DNA of 64,000 nucleotides from the NCBI GenBank assembly GCA_023229385.1, contig JALNZI010000002.1, positions 62,001 to 126,000 on the forward strand, given 5' to 3'. The translations under genes were made by a program, and so were the position numbers. Below are positions 24,465 to 32,651 of this stretch, in pieces (within the stretch, counting starts at the first letter, position 1; the number at the start of each line of letters is the position of its first letter). Under the pieces are notes generated by a model. That model was not told where the DNA came from. It saw nothing but the letters and a program-made list of their open reading frames with translations, and did not search any database. The stretch is from Candidatus Omnitrophota bacterium. Its GTDB lineage: Bacteria > Omnitrophota > Gorgyraeia > Gygaellales > Profunditerraquicolaceae.

Positions 24465-24950
24465 TTAAACATTGTTAAATATCTCTTTCACAATATCATT
24501 ATCTGTTACAACTTTAACTTTCTTTCGCAGGTTTCCAGCCAGCAAAATGCCTCCAAAAGAAACAGTCAAAAAAGGATCACCAGGATGAATGCGGGTGGGA
24601 TAGCGGGGGTGGTTATTAAATACAATGACATAAAGCTCATTCTCTTTAGAAAATCCATAATTCAATAAGTCCCAACCAAACCGCTCAGATCTTTCTGCAA
24701 CCAAATTTATTTTAAGCCCCTCCCTAAATAAAGGCATCTCTACTTTTATTCCAGTATTGATTAATCTCCACTGCCTTGAGGGAATAGTAACATCATTTAA
24801 GGAAAGCAATAGCCAGCTACCTAAACTCTTTCGAATCACAATAGGATAAGCCAATTGCACGTTATTTATAAGGCCCCACCAAAATATTCTTGTAAAAGAT
24901 AAAATATATAATATGACAATATTGAATATTAACAAATTTATATATAACAT
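24465..24950 (-). CDS. 161-aa protein, possible dUTPase-like fold with membrane anchor
   Basis: An N-terminal hydrophobic segment (about residues 3-20) is followed by a beta-rich domain with LINTGIKVEMP and VFNNHPRYPTRIHPGDP, reminiscent of trimeric dUTPases and dCTP deaminases. The catalytic motifs are weak, so the family is uncertain. The membrane segment would be odd for a dUTPase. Confidence 0.4.
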   Translation of the reverse strand: MLYINLLIFNIVILYILSFTRIFWWGLINNVQLAYPIVIRKSLGSWLLLSLNDVTIPSRQWRLINTGIKVEMPLFREGLKINLVAERSERFGWDLLNYGFSKENELYVIVFNNHPRYPTRIHPGDPFLTVSFGGILLAGNLRKKVKVVTDNDIVKEIFNNV

Positions 24951-24962
24951 ATTTCACTCCTA

Positions 24963-25226
24963 TTATTGTTTTGCCGATTTTACAGCCTTAACTAATTGGT
25001 CTGCCCTAACATCACAAACAATCTTAAATTTATCATCATCCATTTTGCAGGTTTCTATATCTCGTTTTACAGAATCCATTGCAAGAACTAATAAAGCATC
25101 CGAAGCCTCAGCAACTGCCTCAGCATTGCCCGATTTAATATCAAATTCTTCCTCAATTGAGGTTTGAAATTCATAGGATTGATAAGCACCAGACAATACT
25201 ATTCTAAACGATTTCCGTATTAACAT
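24963..25226 (-). CDS. 87-aa phage protein, unknown
   Basis: The start lies inside the HNH gene (overlap of 23 bases). Acidic alpha/beta sequence without known motifs. The function is unknown. Confidence 0.55.
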   Translation of the reverse strand: MLIRKSFRIVLSGAYQSYEFQTSIEEEFDIKSGNAEAVAEASDALLVLAMDSVKRDIETCKMDDDKFKIVCDVRADQLVKAVKSAKQ

Positions 25227-25590
25227 TTTTCAGCCCTTCAATATTATTATAATAATTTAACCACTTTTCTACTAATCTATCATGTTGTGCTGTTCTATTA
25301 TACAAAAACCATAACAAAAAAGCAAGTGGATTTCTATGTGCAGAGAATTTAAAATTAAATTTATGATGCTTGGGACACAAAGATACCCCATTATCCACAT
25401 CCCACCTAAATTCTGGTATTTCCCTTGGGATAATGTGATGAGCATTTAATAATTTAGTTTCTTTACAAATAACACAAGCTCTTCCATCACGATCCTTAAC
25501 AGAGTTCCCCCACTCCTTATACCTCTTATTAGAATCTCTTTTAGCTAACTTCTTAAGATAGGCTTTTGTTATTTTCTTTTCTTTTGCCAT
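25204..25590 (-). CDS. HNH endonuclease
   Basis: CVICK, LNAHHIIPRE and DNGVSLCPKHHKF form the full HNH motif with zinc ligands. The N-terminus is basic and probably binds DNA. It is 128 residues, like homing-type or phage packaging HNH enzymes. The terminase is not in view. Confidence 0.8.
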   Translation of the reverse strand: MAKEKKITKAYLKKLAKRDSNKRYKEWGNSVKDRDGRACVICKETKLLNAHHIIPREIPEFRWDVDNGVSLCPKHHKFNFKFSAHRNPLAFLLWFLYNRTAQHDRLVEKWLNYYNNIEGLKNVNTEIV

Positions 25591-25617
25591 GAAACTCCTA
25601 ACAAATTAATAACAATA

Positions 25618-25684
25618 TCTCTCACCCGACCAGTCTCCGAATGCTGAATTAACGTTCAGCCCCACTGCCAGTCTAGGTGAGAGA
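25618..25684 (-). other. Strongly structured 67-nt element flanked by 8-bp direct repeats
   Basis: A 9-bp helix (25618-25626 with 25676-25684) encloses a GCTGAA/TTCAGC hairpin. The layout is tRNA-like, but the hairpin loop is six bases and there is no TTCGA T-loop. ACAATATC occurs on both sides (25612-25619 and 25684-25691), like a target-site duplication. Confidence 0.45.
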
Positions 25685-25699
25685 CAATATCGTGTATGT

Positions 25700-26299
25700 T
25701 TAAGCTGGAAAATCCAATTTCTTTCCTGTAGAGGCTATTGCTGCTGGCTTACTAACTGACTTATTAGGAACCAGCTTCTGTAAAGGTTTTACTTGCTCAT
25801 GCACCACCACAGGTTCTGACTCTGGCTGCGTCTCTGGCTGTAACTCTGGCTGTGCATTTGCCAAAGGTTTAGAGGGTCGTGATAATTTCTGTGAAACCTG
25901 TGCAATCTGTTTCTGATAATCTTCGGCAGATTTAAACCACACAAATTTATTAAATAATTTATCGCTTTTTTTAAACTTCTCTACCTTAACCTCTGCAACA
26001 AATTCACATCCCAAAAGAACATCAGTATCAAACTCTACACCCTTCTTAGGATCAACTCCGCTTATATCCAAACCACAAGCAGTTAGGAAACTAGCAAACA
26101 AATCATTCCAGCTACCCGCAGTATTAATATAAGAAGTACTTAAACCATCTTGCTCACTCTCATCATTCACCTGCACTTTAAAACTGTAAAAATCATCCCA
26201 ACCCTGTGTGCTTTTGCACAAAGCACAATCAGTAACTACAAACCGATATATGTCTGCAGGCAGGGGTTTAAATTCTGTTTTCTTAAATACTGCTATCAT
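25700..26299 (-). CDS. Single-stranded DNA-binding-like protein (DUF669 type)
   Basis: The N-terminal 130 residues have the beta-rich pattern of phage DUF669/OB-like proteins, and the C-terminal tail is Pro/Gln/Glu-rich and flexible, ending in DFPA. This fits an SSB beside RecA. AAGGAG precedes ATG 26299. Confidence 0.5.
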   Translation of the reverse strand: MIAVFKKTEFKPLPADIYRFVVTDCALCKSTQGWDDFYSFKVQVNDESEQDGLSTSYINTAGSWNDLFASFLTACGLDISGVDPKKGVEFDTDVLLGCEFVAEVKVEKFKKSDKLFNKFVWFKSAEDYQKQIAQVSQKLSRPSKPLANAQPELQPETQPESEPVVVHEQVKPLQKLVPNKSVSKPAAIASTGKKLDFPA

Positions 26300-26327
26300 G
26301 ATGCTTCTCCTTTTATTTTGTTATATG

Positions 26328-26435
26328 TTATTTAATTGAACGATACGTTTCTTTAAATCCCTCTGGATCATATACTCCAAACAATGCAACGAATACCCAA
26401 CATAAAATATTTAAAAATTTCTTAAGCTTTTTCAT
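26328..26435 (-). CDS. 35-aa membrane peptide
   Basis: ATG 26435 has GGAG upstream. A basic start is followed by a hydrophobic helix and a polar tail. It fills the gap before the SSB-like gene. Confidence 0.5.
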   Translation of the reverse strand: MKKLKKFLNILCWVFVALFGVYDPEGFKETYRSIK

Positions 26436-26438
26436 AAC

Positions 26439-27041
26439 TTACTCCTGTTTAAAATTCTTAGAGGGTTTAACCGGATAACGCAAACCAATGAGAGACTCCA
26501 CGTTGCGCTGCTGCCTAGATAAATTAACATTCACATTCATTAGAGACTCCTGCTTTTCCTTAGTAATGTCGATCAAAGCCTCTAAATCTATTAATATACC
26601 ATCCACAATACTCATTAATTTTACTACCTCAGGCATTGTTTGTTGAACTGCTGCAGCCTGTAGCTCTTTATTCTTCAAAGCCTTAACTTTATCATCTCCA
26701 GAAAGCATCTCTACTTCTTTTTGCTTATACATTCTTTTTAATCTGCTACTATATCTTTGCCATTTTGCCCTTTCTCTTAAAATTGATATATGAATATTAC
26801 TAGCCCTGCTTAAATGTGCCTGAACTACGGAATAAAGCTGATTCATCCCCGCTACATCTTCTTCCGGGTAAGCATCTAACTTTACCTGCATAGCTTCAAG
26901 CTCATCCATTTGAGCATTAAAATTAAAAGATTGTTCAGATATTTCTATAATAAGCTTAGCTATGTCCTCCTGAAACAAAACTACTGCCTCAGGTTCAATT
27001 TCAATCCCTGTACCTACACCCTCAATAAGTTTAATTATCAT
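26439..27041 (-). CDS. 200-aa coiled-coil protein
   Basis: Helical throughout with long heptad stretches. It is located between the RecA region and the SSB-like gene, so a recombination accessory role is possible but unproven. Confidence 0.6.
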   Translation of the reverse strand: MIIKLIEGVGTGIEIEPEAVVLFQEDIAKLIIEISEQSFNFNAQMDELEAMQVKLDAYPEEDVAGMNQLYSVVQAHLSRASNIHISILRERAKWQRYSSRLKRMYKQKEVEMLSGDDKVKALKNKELQAAAVQQTMPEVVKLMSIVDGILIDLEALIDITKEKQESLMNVNVNLSRQQRNVESLIGLRYPVKPSKNFKQE

Positions 27042-27050
27042 ACCTAATCC

Positions 27051-27293
27051 CTATCGTTTTGATTGCTTCTCTTGAAAAAGAACAGTTACAGGGCATTCTT
27101 TTAATCGTTCCCTTATTTTTGAAATACAAACAGATTCAGGATAAACCTTTGGAACCATTTCCTTTGAAATAACCACTTTGTACCCAATTAAATCCAACCA
27201 AACAGAAATGGCCTTGGATATTGTAGTTTTGCCTTTACCTGCTTTTCCAGAAACTGTAATTGTAATATCATACTCTTGTTTTAATTTAGCCAT
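27051..27293 (-). CDS. Small P-loop protein
   Basis: GKAGKGKTTISK is a perfect Walker A, followed by only about 60 residues, so most of an NTPase domain is missing. ATG 27293 has AAGGTGA upstream and overlaps the previous stop. It may be a regulator or a truncated ATPase. Confidence 0.6.
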   Translation of the reverse strand: MAKLKQEYDITITVSGKAGKGKTTISKAISVWLDLIGYKVVISKEMVPKVYPESVCISKIRERLKECPVTVLFQEKQSKR

Positions 27294-27462
27294 TGTTAGA
27301 TTCACCTTCTCTCTTCACTTTTGCTTTTTTAAGCTCTTCATCTGTGCAATCCCGTTCAAAGGCTTTTTTATTTCTAAGGCTTTTAGGAGCCAAAATTTCT
27401 CCTCCAACTCTGCGTCTTACCCCATTAGGGTTTCCTGAACTTTTACCTTTTCCTGATGGCAT
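27286..27462 (-). CDS. 58-aa basic protein
   Basis: The Gly/Ser/Lys-rich start (PSGKGKSSGNP) and basic tail are typical of small nucleic-acid-binding phage proteins. GGAGATC precedes ATG 27462. Confidence 0.5.
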   Translation of the reverse strand: MPSGKGKSSGNPNGVRRRVGGEILAPKSLRNKKAFERDCTDEELKKAKVKREGESNNG

Positions 27463-27473
27463 AACAGATCTCC

Positions 27474-28502
27474 TTAATTAAATAGAAGTTTTGATACTTC
27501 TTGATGTATTTCTTTTTTTACTTCTGGTTTATTATACAAAAATTCTACAACAGAATCAATACCCTGACCAATTTTTTCATCTTTATAGCTATACCAACTA
27601 CCCGATTTCTGTATAACATTTTTTTCAACTGCAATATTAACAAGATCCGCGACAAAATCAATACCCTTACCAAATATAATATCCACAACAACTTCTCGGA
27701 AAGGTGGGCCAACCTTATTCTTTACTACTTTAATTTTAACTTTATTACCAACTACCAAGGAATCCTTATCCTTTATTGATTCTATCCGCCTAATATCCAA
27801 CCTAACAGATGAATAGAATTTTAATGCATTGCCTCCTGGAGTTATTTCATTACTACCCCAAGTAACCATCAATTTTTGTCTTAGTTGATTAATAAATATC
27901 AATATAGTTTTTGTTTTTCCTACAACAGATACTAATTTTCTTAATGCCTGCCCCATAAGACGAGCCTGAACACCCATAGTAGCTGCTCCCATTTCCCCCT
28001 CAATTTCAGATTTGGGGGTCAAAGCTGCCACAGAATCAACCACAATAATGTCAATAGCACCACTGCTTACCAACTCTTCTACAATGGATAATGCATCTTC
28101 TCCAGAATCTGGCTGTGACAAATAAAGATTAGATACATCCACCCCAATACTATTGGCATAATTTAAATCCATAGCCTGTTCTGCATCCACGTAGGCACAA
28201 GTACCCCCCAATTTCTGAGCCTGAGCTACTATTTGCATAGCAAGGGAGCTCTTTCCCCCTGACTCTGGGCCATATATCTCCACAATCCTGCCTCTAGGCA
28301 AACCCCCTACAACTAAAGCATAATCCAATGACAAGCATCCAGTAGTTATGACAGGAACTTTATCTATTGGTTTATCCCCCAAACGCATTACAGATCCCTT
28401 ACCAATATTTTTTTCAATATTTGCTAAAGCATTCTGAAGAGCAATTTTCTTCTCTAAACTTGCCTCTTGTTTTTCTAATTTTATTAACTTTTCTTTTGCC
28501 AT
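27474..28502 (-). CDS. recA: RecA recombinase
   Basis: The 342-residue protein carries Walker A GPESGGKS (78-85), the DAEQAMD block, the FINQLRQK block and GGNALKFYSSVR, in RecA order and at typical length. It drives strand exchange and repair of phage DNA, together with the Mre11/Rad50-like complex and SSB-like gene nearby. AAGGAGT precedes the ATG. Confidence 0.95.
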   Translation of the reverse strand: MAKEKLIKLEKQEASLEKKIALQNALANIEKNIGKGSVMRLGDKPIDKVPVITTGCLSLDYALVVGGLPRGRIVEIYGPESGGKSSLAMQIVAQAQKLGGTCAYVDAEQAMDLNYANSIGVDVSNLYLSQPDSGEDALSIVEELVSSGAIDIIVVDSVAALTPKSEIEGEMGAATMGVQARLMGQALRKLVSVVGKTKTILIFINQLRQKLMVTWGSNEITPGGNALKFYSSVRLDIRRIESIKDKDSLVVGNKVKIKVVKNKVGPPFREVVVDIIFGKGIDFVADLVNIAVEKNVIQKSGSWYSYKDEKIGQGIDSVVEFLYNKPEVKKEIHQEVSKLLFN

Positions 28503-28519
28503 AAGACTCCTTTAATTTT

Positions 28520-28813
28520 TTACTCAAACCCTATTAGAGAACTTGCGTCTACATTCTTAAATCCGTTATTTACTCTCTCTCTTAATCCTACATATTTAGA
28601 TGTGCATATTAAACCCGTCCAGCAATTTATTTTTTCCCTATAAATTAAAGCCACCCTACATTCCGTAGTATATTCACCACAATTAGGACATATATCATTT
28701 TTACTACCCTCCTTATTAGCATGGGGCGAATATTTTTCACAGGCAGCACAATACCTTTGAAACGAGAACCCACATTGGACTATTTGTTCTTTATAAGACC
28801 AAGGCCACTCCAT
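28520..28813 (-). CDS. 97-aa zinc-finger protein
   Basis: CAAC and CPNCG in a basic context form a likely zinc ribbon, with Cys further along. GGAGG precedes ATG 28813. It lies between RecA and the primase. The function is unknown. Confidence 0.6.
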   Translation of the reverse strand: MEWPWSYKEQIVQCGFSFQRYCAACEKYSPHANKEGSKNDICPNCGEYTTECRVALIYREKINCWTGLICTSKYVGLRERVNNGFKNVDASSLIGFE

Positions 28814-28822
28814 AAAAACCTC

Positions 28823-29632
28823 CTATTTAACTAATTCAACATAGTTAAAACTTTTATTAATGTCAACAAGTATTTCATCAACACTTTTATTTTTTAAAAC
28901 CTCATCTGGATCCTTCCACTGCTGCGCCGACATAACCCCGACTTCAAATCCCAATTCCTTTGCTATAGGATAAGATTTTTCTTTGGCTCTTTGCCCCGCA
29001 GCATCCTGATCAAACCACAACACAACTCTATTACAAACACGCCTTAAAATAGTTAATTGCTGCAAAGTCAAGGCAGTTCCACAAGGGGCTATAACGTTCT
29101 TTATTCCTGCCTGCCACAAAGAAATTACATCCACATTACCCTCTACTACAATACAGCAATCCTGAGATACAATAGTCTCCATAGCCTGAGCAAAACCAAA
29201 TAAAGATAATGATTTTTTAAAAATATAACTATTACGAGTATTAATGTACTTAGGAGTTTCTGGATCAGCTCCTGGCAGAGCCCTTCCACTAAATGATACT
29301 ATATTTCCCGCTATATTATAAATAGGAAATACAACACGATCATTCAGTATACTGCATAAATTATGTTTATGTATAAATAGGACACCAAGCTGTATTAAAT
29401 CTTCTTTTGTCTTTGTTTCTAAAGATCTAACAAAAGTATCAACATCAAATGGGATGTACCCCACACCAAATTCAGCAATACTCTCCTGCTGCAAATCCCT
29501 TTGAGCCACATATTGAAGGGCTTTTTCTGAATCATATAAAGCATCTTTAGATAATTTTGAAAACTTATCCATAGCCGTATAGAACTCTTTGGCTCTATTA
29601 AGAATTGGAATTATTAAACTGCTTTTGCTCAT
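28823..29632 (-). CDS. DNA primase, catalytic TOPRIM part
   Basis: The RNA polymerase domain of DnaG-type primases is recognisable: FPIYNIAGNIVSFSGR, then TOPRIM VVEGNVDVISL, APCGTALT and WFDQDAAGQRA. The zinc-binding domain is absent; it is encoded by a separate gene 11 kb away (40074). The start overlaps the kinase gene by 35 bases. Confidence 0.85.
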   Translation of the reverse strand: MSKSSLIIPILNRAKEFYTAMDKFSKLSKDALYDSEKALQYVAQRDLQQESIAEFGVGYIPFDVDTFVRSLETKTKEDLIQLGVLFIHKHNLCSILNDRVVFPIYNIAGNIVSFSGRALPGADPETPKYINTRNSYIFKKSLSLFGFAQAMETIVSQDCCIVVEGNVDVISLWQAGIKNVIAPCGTALTLQQLTILRRVCNRVVLWFDQDAAGQRAKEKSYPIAKELGFEVGVMSAQQWKDPDEVLKNKSVDEILVDINKSFNYVELVK

Positions 29633-30026
29633 ACAAGGCTTTTATTACATTTTCTCCCACTGAATCTTTTCTTTTCGCATCTCTTTCTATACACTCCTGT
29701 AAGGGGGTATCTATCCAAAACACTTCTATCTCAATATCAGACCTAACGGATTTAATAAATATGGTCCACCAATCAACAGTTATATCCTTTATATTAGTAT
29801 CATCAATTACTACAGAATAATCCTGAACTAATAACTCCTCAACAATACGCATTTGCAAAAGTTTTATTATATCTTCATTCTCAATAGAGTATTCCCCAAA
29901 ATCCAGCATCTTTCTTAAATCATCCCTATTGATCCTTTTTGTTCTGGGATTATTTAGCACCAGCTCACGAGCTTTGGTCGTTTTACCACTGGCAGGAATC
30001 CCACGCAATATAATTACTTTTCGCAT
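29598..30026 (-). CDS. Polynucleotide kinase, kinase domain only
   Basis: The P-loop GIPASGKTTKA and the substrate region INRDDLRKML and IDDTN match T4 Pnk/PseT. The 142 residues hold only the 5'-kinase domain. The 3'-phosphatase is missing. It may repair RNA nicks together with RtcB. Confidence 0.85.
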   Translation of the reverse strand: MRKVIILRGIPASGKTTKARELVLNNPRTKRINRDDLRKMLDFGEYSIENEDIIKLLQMRIVEELLVQDYSVVIDDTNIKDITVDWWTIFIKSVRSDIEIEVFWIDTPLQECIERDAKRKDSVGENVIKALYEQKQFNNSNS

Positions 30027-30030
30027 ATTA

Positions 30031-30948
30031 TTACCTGTACTTAAAAAATTGCTCAGGACGAATTTTTTTCATTTCATAATTATCAAATATAACATCTACT
30101 GTATCTGGATTAACATCTTTAAAACCCACTAATCTTGTAACCGGAATATTAACACAACTAACTAATGAAATCACCCTCTTATTAATAATAAGCTTTTCTT
30201 GGTTATCTTGCAACACTTGTTTTATTTTTTCTGTGGCTATAATGCTATAAATATCATTAAACCAATCTTTAATTGGTCCATTATCCTGTAAAAGCTTTGT
30301 AGCGGTCTTTTCACCAATAGATGGAACTCCTTCTATACCATCAGAAGTGTCCCCCACTAAAGTTAAATAATCAGCTAATAGTTCTGGACCTACACCAAAG
30401 TCCTCCACAACTTTATCAATAGTATGCACAGTGTCTTTACCTTTACCCGGAGCCACTACTTTAACATCCTTTGTAATAAGCTGCCTCAAATCCTTGTCCC
30501 CCGTAATTATAAAAGCCTTTCGATTAGGATGCAAAAGTGCTGTTGTCTGAATAAAATGTGCAATAACGTCATCAGACTCATACCCCACAGAAGTATATTG
30601 AGGAAACTGCATAGAATATAAAGCCTTCTTAATATCCTCTTCTTGTCTCCTTAACTCAATAGGGGTTTCTTTCCTATCCTGCTTATATGTTGGCAGAATT
30701 TCTAAGCGCTTAAGCTCTTTACGATGACTGCCCCAACAAACTATATTATTCTCTGCCCCATATTGATCTAAGTATCTAGATAAATAAGAGAAGAACCCAT
30801 AAAATGCTCCACTCATCATTCCTGTTGAAGTTTTTAATACATTGCCTGGCCTAGAAAATGCAAAGTAAGACCTATAAACTAAGTTCTCAGCATCGATCAG
30901 CAATAGATCTGTTTTTTGTTCAGGCTTTGGTTGAAATTTTACTATCAT
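30031..30948 (-). CDS. 5'-3' exonuclease/flap endonuclease
   Basis: The N-terminal acidic cluster begins LLLIDAENLVYRSY. The FEN core follows with YESDDVIAHFIQ, ITGDKDLRQL, and the helix-hairpin-helix LVGDTSDGIEGVPSIGEKTA. At 305 residues it is like T5 D15 and the PolA 5'-nuclease. It removes RNA primers. The separate polymerase lacks this domain. Confidence 0.9.
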   Translation of the reverse strand: MIVKFQPKPEQKTDLLLIDAENLVYRSYFAFSRPGNVLKTSTGMMSGAFYGFFSYLSRYLDQYGAENNIVCWGSHRKELKRLEILPTYKQDRKETPIELRRQEEDIKKALYSMQFPQYTSVGYESDDVIAHFIQTTALLHPNRKAFIITGDKDLRQLITKDVKVVAPGKGKDTVHTIDKVVEDFGVGPELLADYLTLVGDTSDGIEGVPSIGEKTATKLLQDNGPIKDWFNDIYSIIATEKIKQVLQDNQEKLIINKRVISLVSCVNIPVTRLVGFKDVNPDTVDVIFDNYEMKKIRPEQFFKYR

Positions 30949-31163
30949 TTTTCAGTCCACCTAATCAAAATAGCTATAAAATGATTTAACCATTTATACA
31001 ATTTTTTAATAATATCTCTCTGAACATACCCATTACCAAAGCATCTAAGACAGGTATCTCCACAATCATCATACTTAGCTGATTCTTCCGACCATATATC
31101 ACCAGTCCCTCCACACTCTGGGCAATCTTTTCTAAATGTCAACCATAGCCAGAATTTTTTCAT
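30945..31163 (-). CDS. 72-aa DnaJ-type zinc finger protein
   Basis: CPECGGTG and CLRCFGNG are DnaJ-like CxxCxGxG repeats, followed by an amphipathic C-terminus. GGG precedes ATG 31163. It may be a zinc chaperone-like or RNA-binding small protein. Confidence 0.65.
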   Translation of the reverse strand: MKKFWLWLTFRKDCPECGGTGDIWSEESAKYDDCGDTCLRCFGNGYVQRDIIKKLYKWLNHFIAILIRWTEK

Positions 31164-31167
31164 CTTT

Positions 31168-32331
31168 TTAACCCTTTATACAGGCCAATGGTTCAAGTTT
31201 TACTATAACTTCTACTAAATCTTCTTGTTCTTTCATAACTACGTCAATATCTTTATAACTTCCTGGAGCCTCATCTAAATCATCTCTCCCACGGATAGCA
31301 TGTAAAATGCCCCTATCTTCCATCTGTTTCTTTTCTTCCTCTAAATTTAATGTGCGCTGTGCTTCTTTACGTCCCATCTTCCGACCGGCTCCGTGTGAAC
31401 AAGATTGAAAACTTTCTACATTACCTCTACCCTTTACAATATAGCTAGAAGTACCTTGAGAACCAGGAATAATACCCATTTCCCCCTCTCGAGCAGAAGT
31501 AGCCCCTTTACGATGAACTATAACATTCTTTCCAAAATGATTCTCTCTTCGTGCATAATTGTGAGCTATATTAATCATTGGAAAAAAGGCAGCATTAGTT
31601 TCTGTTCCAATAATCTGACATATCCTGTCCATCATAAGCTTACGATTAGCTAAAGCAAATTCAACACAATAATTCATCTCAGACCAATACATAGATCCAA
31701 GTGCTTCACAAGTTGGTAAAAAAGCCAAATCCCAATTTTTAGGAACACTACTAAAGTATTCAGCATTCATATCTATAGCTATTTTATTATAATGTTGGGC
31801 TACTTGAAGGCCTATATTACGACTGCCAGAATGAAGCATAATCCATATATTTCCATCACTCCCCTTTTGAATTTCAATAAAATGATTACCACCCCCAAGT
31901 GTCCCTATTTGAGTTAAAGCTTTTTCAAATTCCCTATCAATGATTGGTAAATCATTCTTATCAGAACGTGTTGGCATGTTACTAATACTCTGCTTCTGTT
32001 GCTGATGAGAAAATCCTACAGGAATTCTTTTTCTTATCTCTCCCATTATTTTCCTTAATACTTCTTTATCAATTTCGGTCAAACTTGTTTTTATACTACA
32101 CATTCCACACCCTATATCCAAACCTATAGCATTTGGAATTATAATATCCTCTGTAGCTAAAACTCCACCAATAGGCATGCCGTAGCCCATATGTGTGTCA
32201 GGCATAAGACAAATTTGTTTAAATGCAAAAGGAAGTCTAGCAAGATTCCTAGCCTGATCTACGGCAGATTCTTCTGGATTATCACACCAACTTTTTATTA
32301 CAAGGGCTTTTTCTTCATTAATGAATTTCAT
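31168..32331 (-). CDS. rtcB: RtcB-type RNA ligase
   Basis: The 387-residue protein has the RtcB metal and nucleotide motifs: GLDIGCGM, GGGNHFIE, HSGSRNIG, and SHGAGRKMG with the His that carries GMP. RtcB joins 3'-phosphate or cyclic phosphate ends to 5'-OH ends. In a phage it probably reseals tRNAs cut by host defences. It fits beside PNK, HAD and the tRNA genes. Confidence 0.92.
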   Translation of the reverse strand: MKFINEEKALVIKSWCDNPEESAVDQARNLARLPFAFKQICLMPDTHMGYGMPIGGVLATEDIIIPNAIGLDIGCGMCSIKTSLTEIDKEVLRKIMGEIRKRIPVGFSHQQQKQSISNMPTRSDKNDLPIIDREFEKALTQIGTLGGGNHFIEIQKGSDGNIWIMLHSGSRNIGLQVAQHYNKIAIDMNAEYFSSVPKNWDLAFLPTCEALGSMYWSEMNYCVEFALANRKLMMDRICQIIGTETNAAFFPMINIAHNYARRENHFGKNVIVHRKGATSAREGEMGIIPGSQGTSSYIVKGRGNVESFQSCSHGAGRKMGRKEAQRTLNLEEEKKQMEDRGILHAIRGRDDLDEAPGSYKDIDVVMKEQEDLVEVIVKLEPLACIKG

Positions 32332-32343
32332 ATTCTTTTTATC

Positions 32344-32541
32344 CTAATTATTATAATCCCCATCTATTGCTATCTTGATATCCTGTAAAGTCCCAAACAA
32401 AGTTTTTCTTTTACATATTCGCCACTCACCATCATCAACTTTATACCATATCCCCATAGAATTTAAACTAAGCCCACCTTTGCTTTCTGGTGGGCTCCCA
32501 GCATCATGACCCACTAACCTAATTATAGTTTCAGTAGACAT
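32344..32541 (-). CDS. 65-aa small protein with WYKVDDGEW motif
   Basis: GGG lies before ATG 32541. The motif GIWYKVDDGEW also occurs, nearly identical, at the C-terminus of the 38677 gene (GAWYKVDDGDW). This indicates a shared short domain of unknown role. Confidence 0.55.
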   Translation of the reverse strand: MSTETIIRLVGHDAGSPPESKGGLSLNSMGIWYKVDDGEWRICKRKTLFGTLQDIKIAIDGDYNN

Positions 32542-32567
32542 ATTTTATAACCCTTAAATTATAATTA

Positions 32568-32641
32568 TGGGGTCAGCAGTTGATCTGCAAGGCTGCCCGC
32601 TTCACATCGTAGCCACCTCAGGCTATCGCGCCATGACCCCA
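32568..32641 (-). other. Structured inverted-repeat element, tRNA-like
   Basis: TGGGGTCA/TGACCCCA encloses two small hairpins downstream of groEL. The outer helix looks like an acceptor stem, but no valid anticodon stem with a 7-nt loop could be placed on either strand. It may be a processed or decayed tRNA or a transcript end element. Confidence 0.4.
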
Positions 32642-32651
32642 CCTTTATTAT

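Noticed and set aside
25618..25684. tRNA-Asn (GTT)
   Set aside because: The loop around GTT has six bases, and there is no TTCGA T-arm, so I call it a structured element only.
32568..32641. tRNA downstream of groEL
   Set aside because: The acceptor-like helix is good, but no 5-bp anticodon stem with a 7-nt loop fits on either strand.
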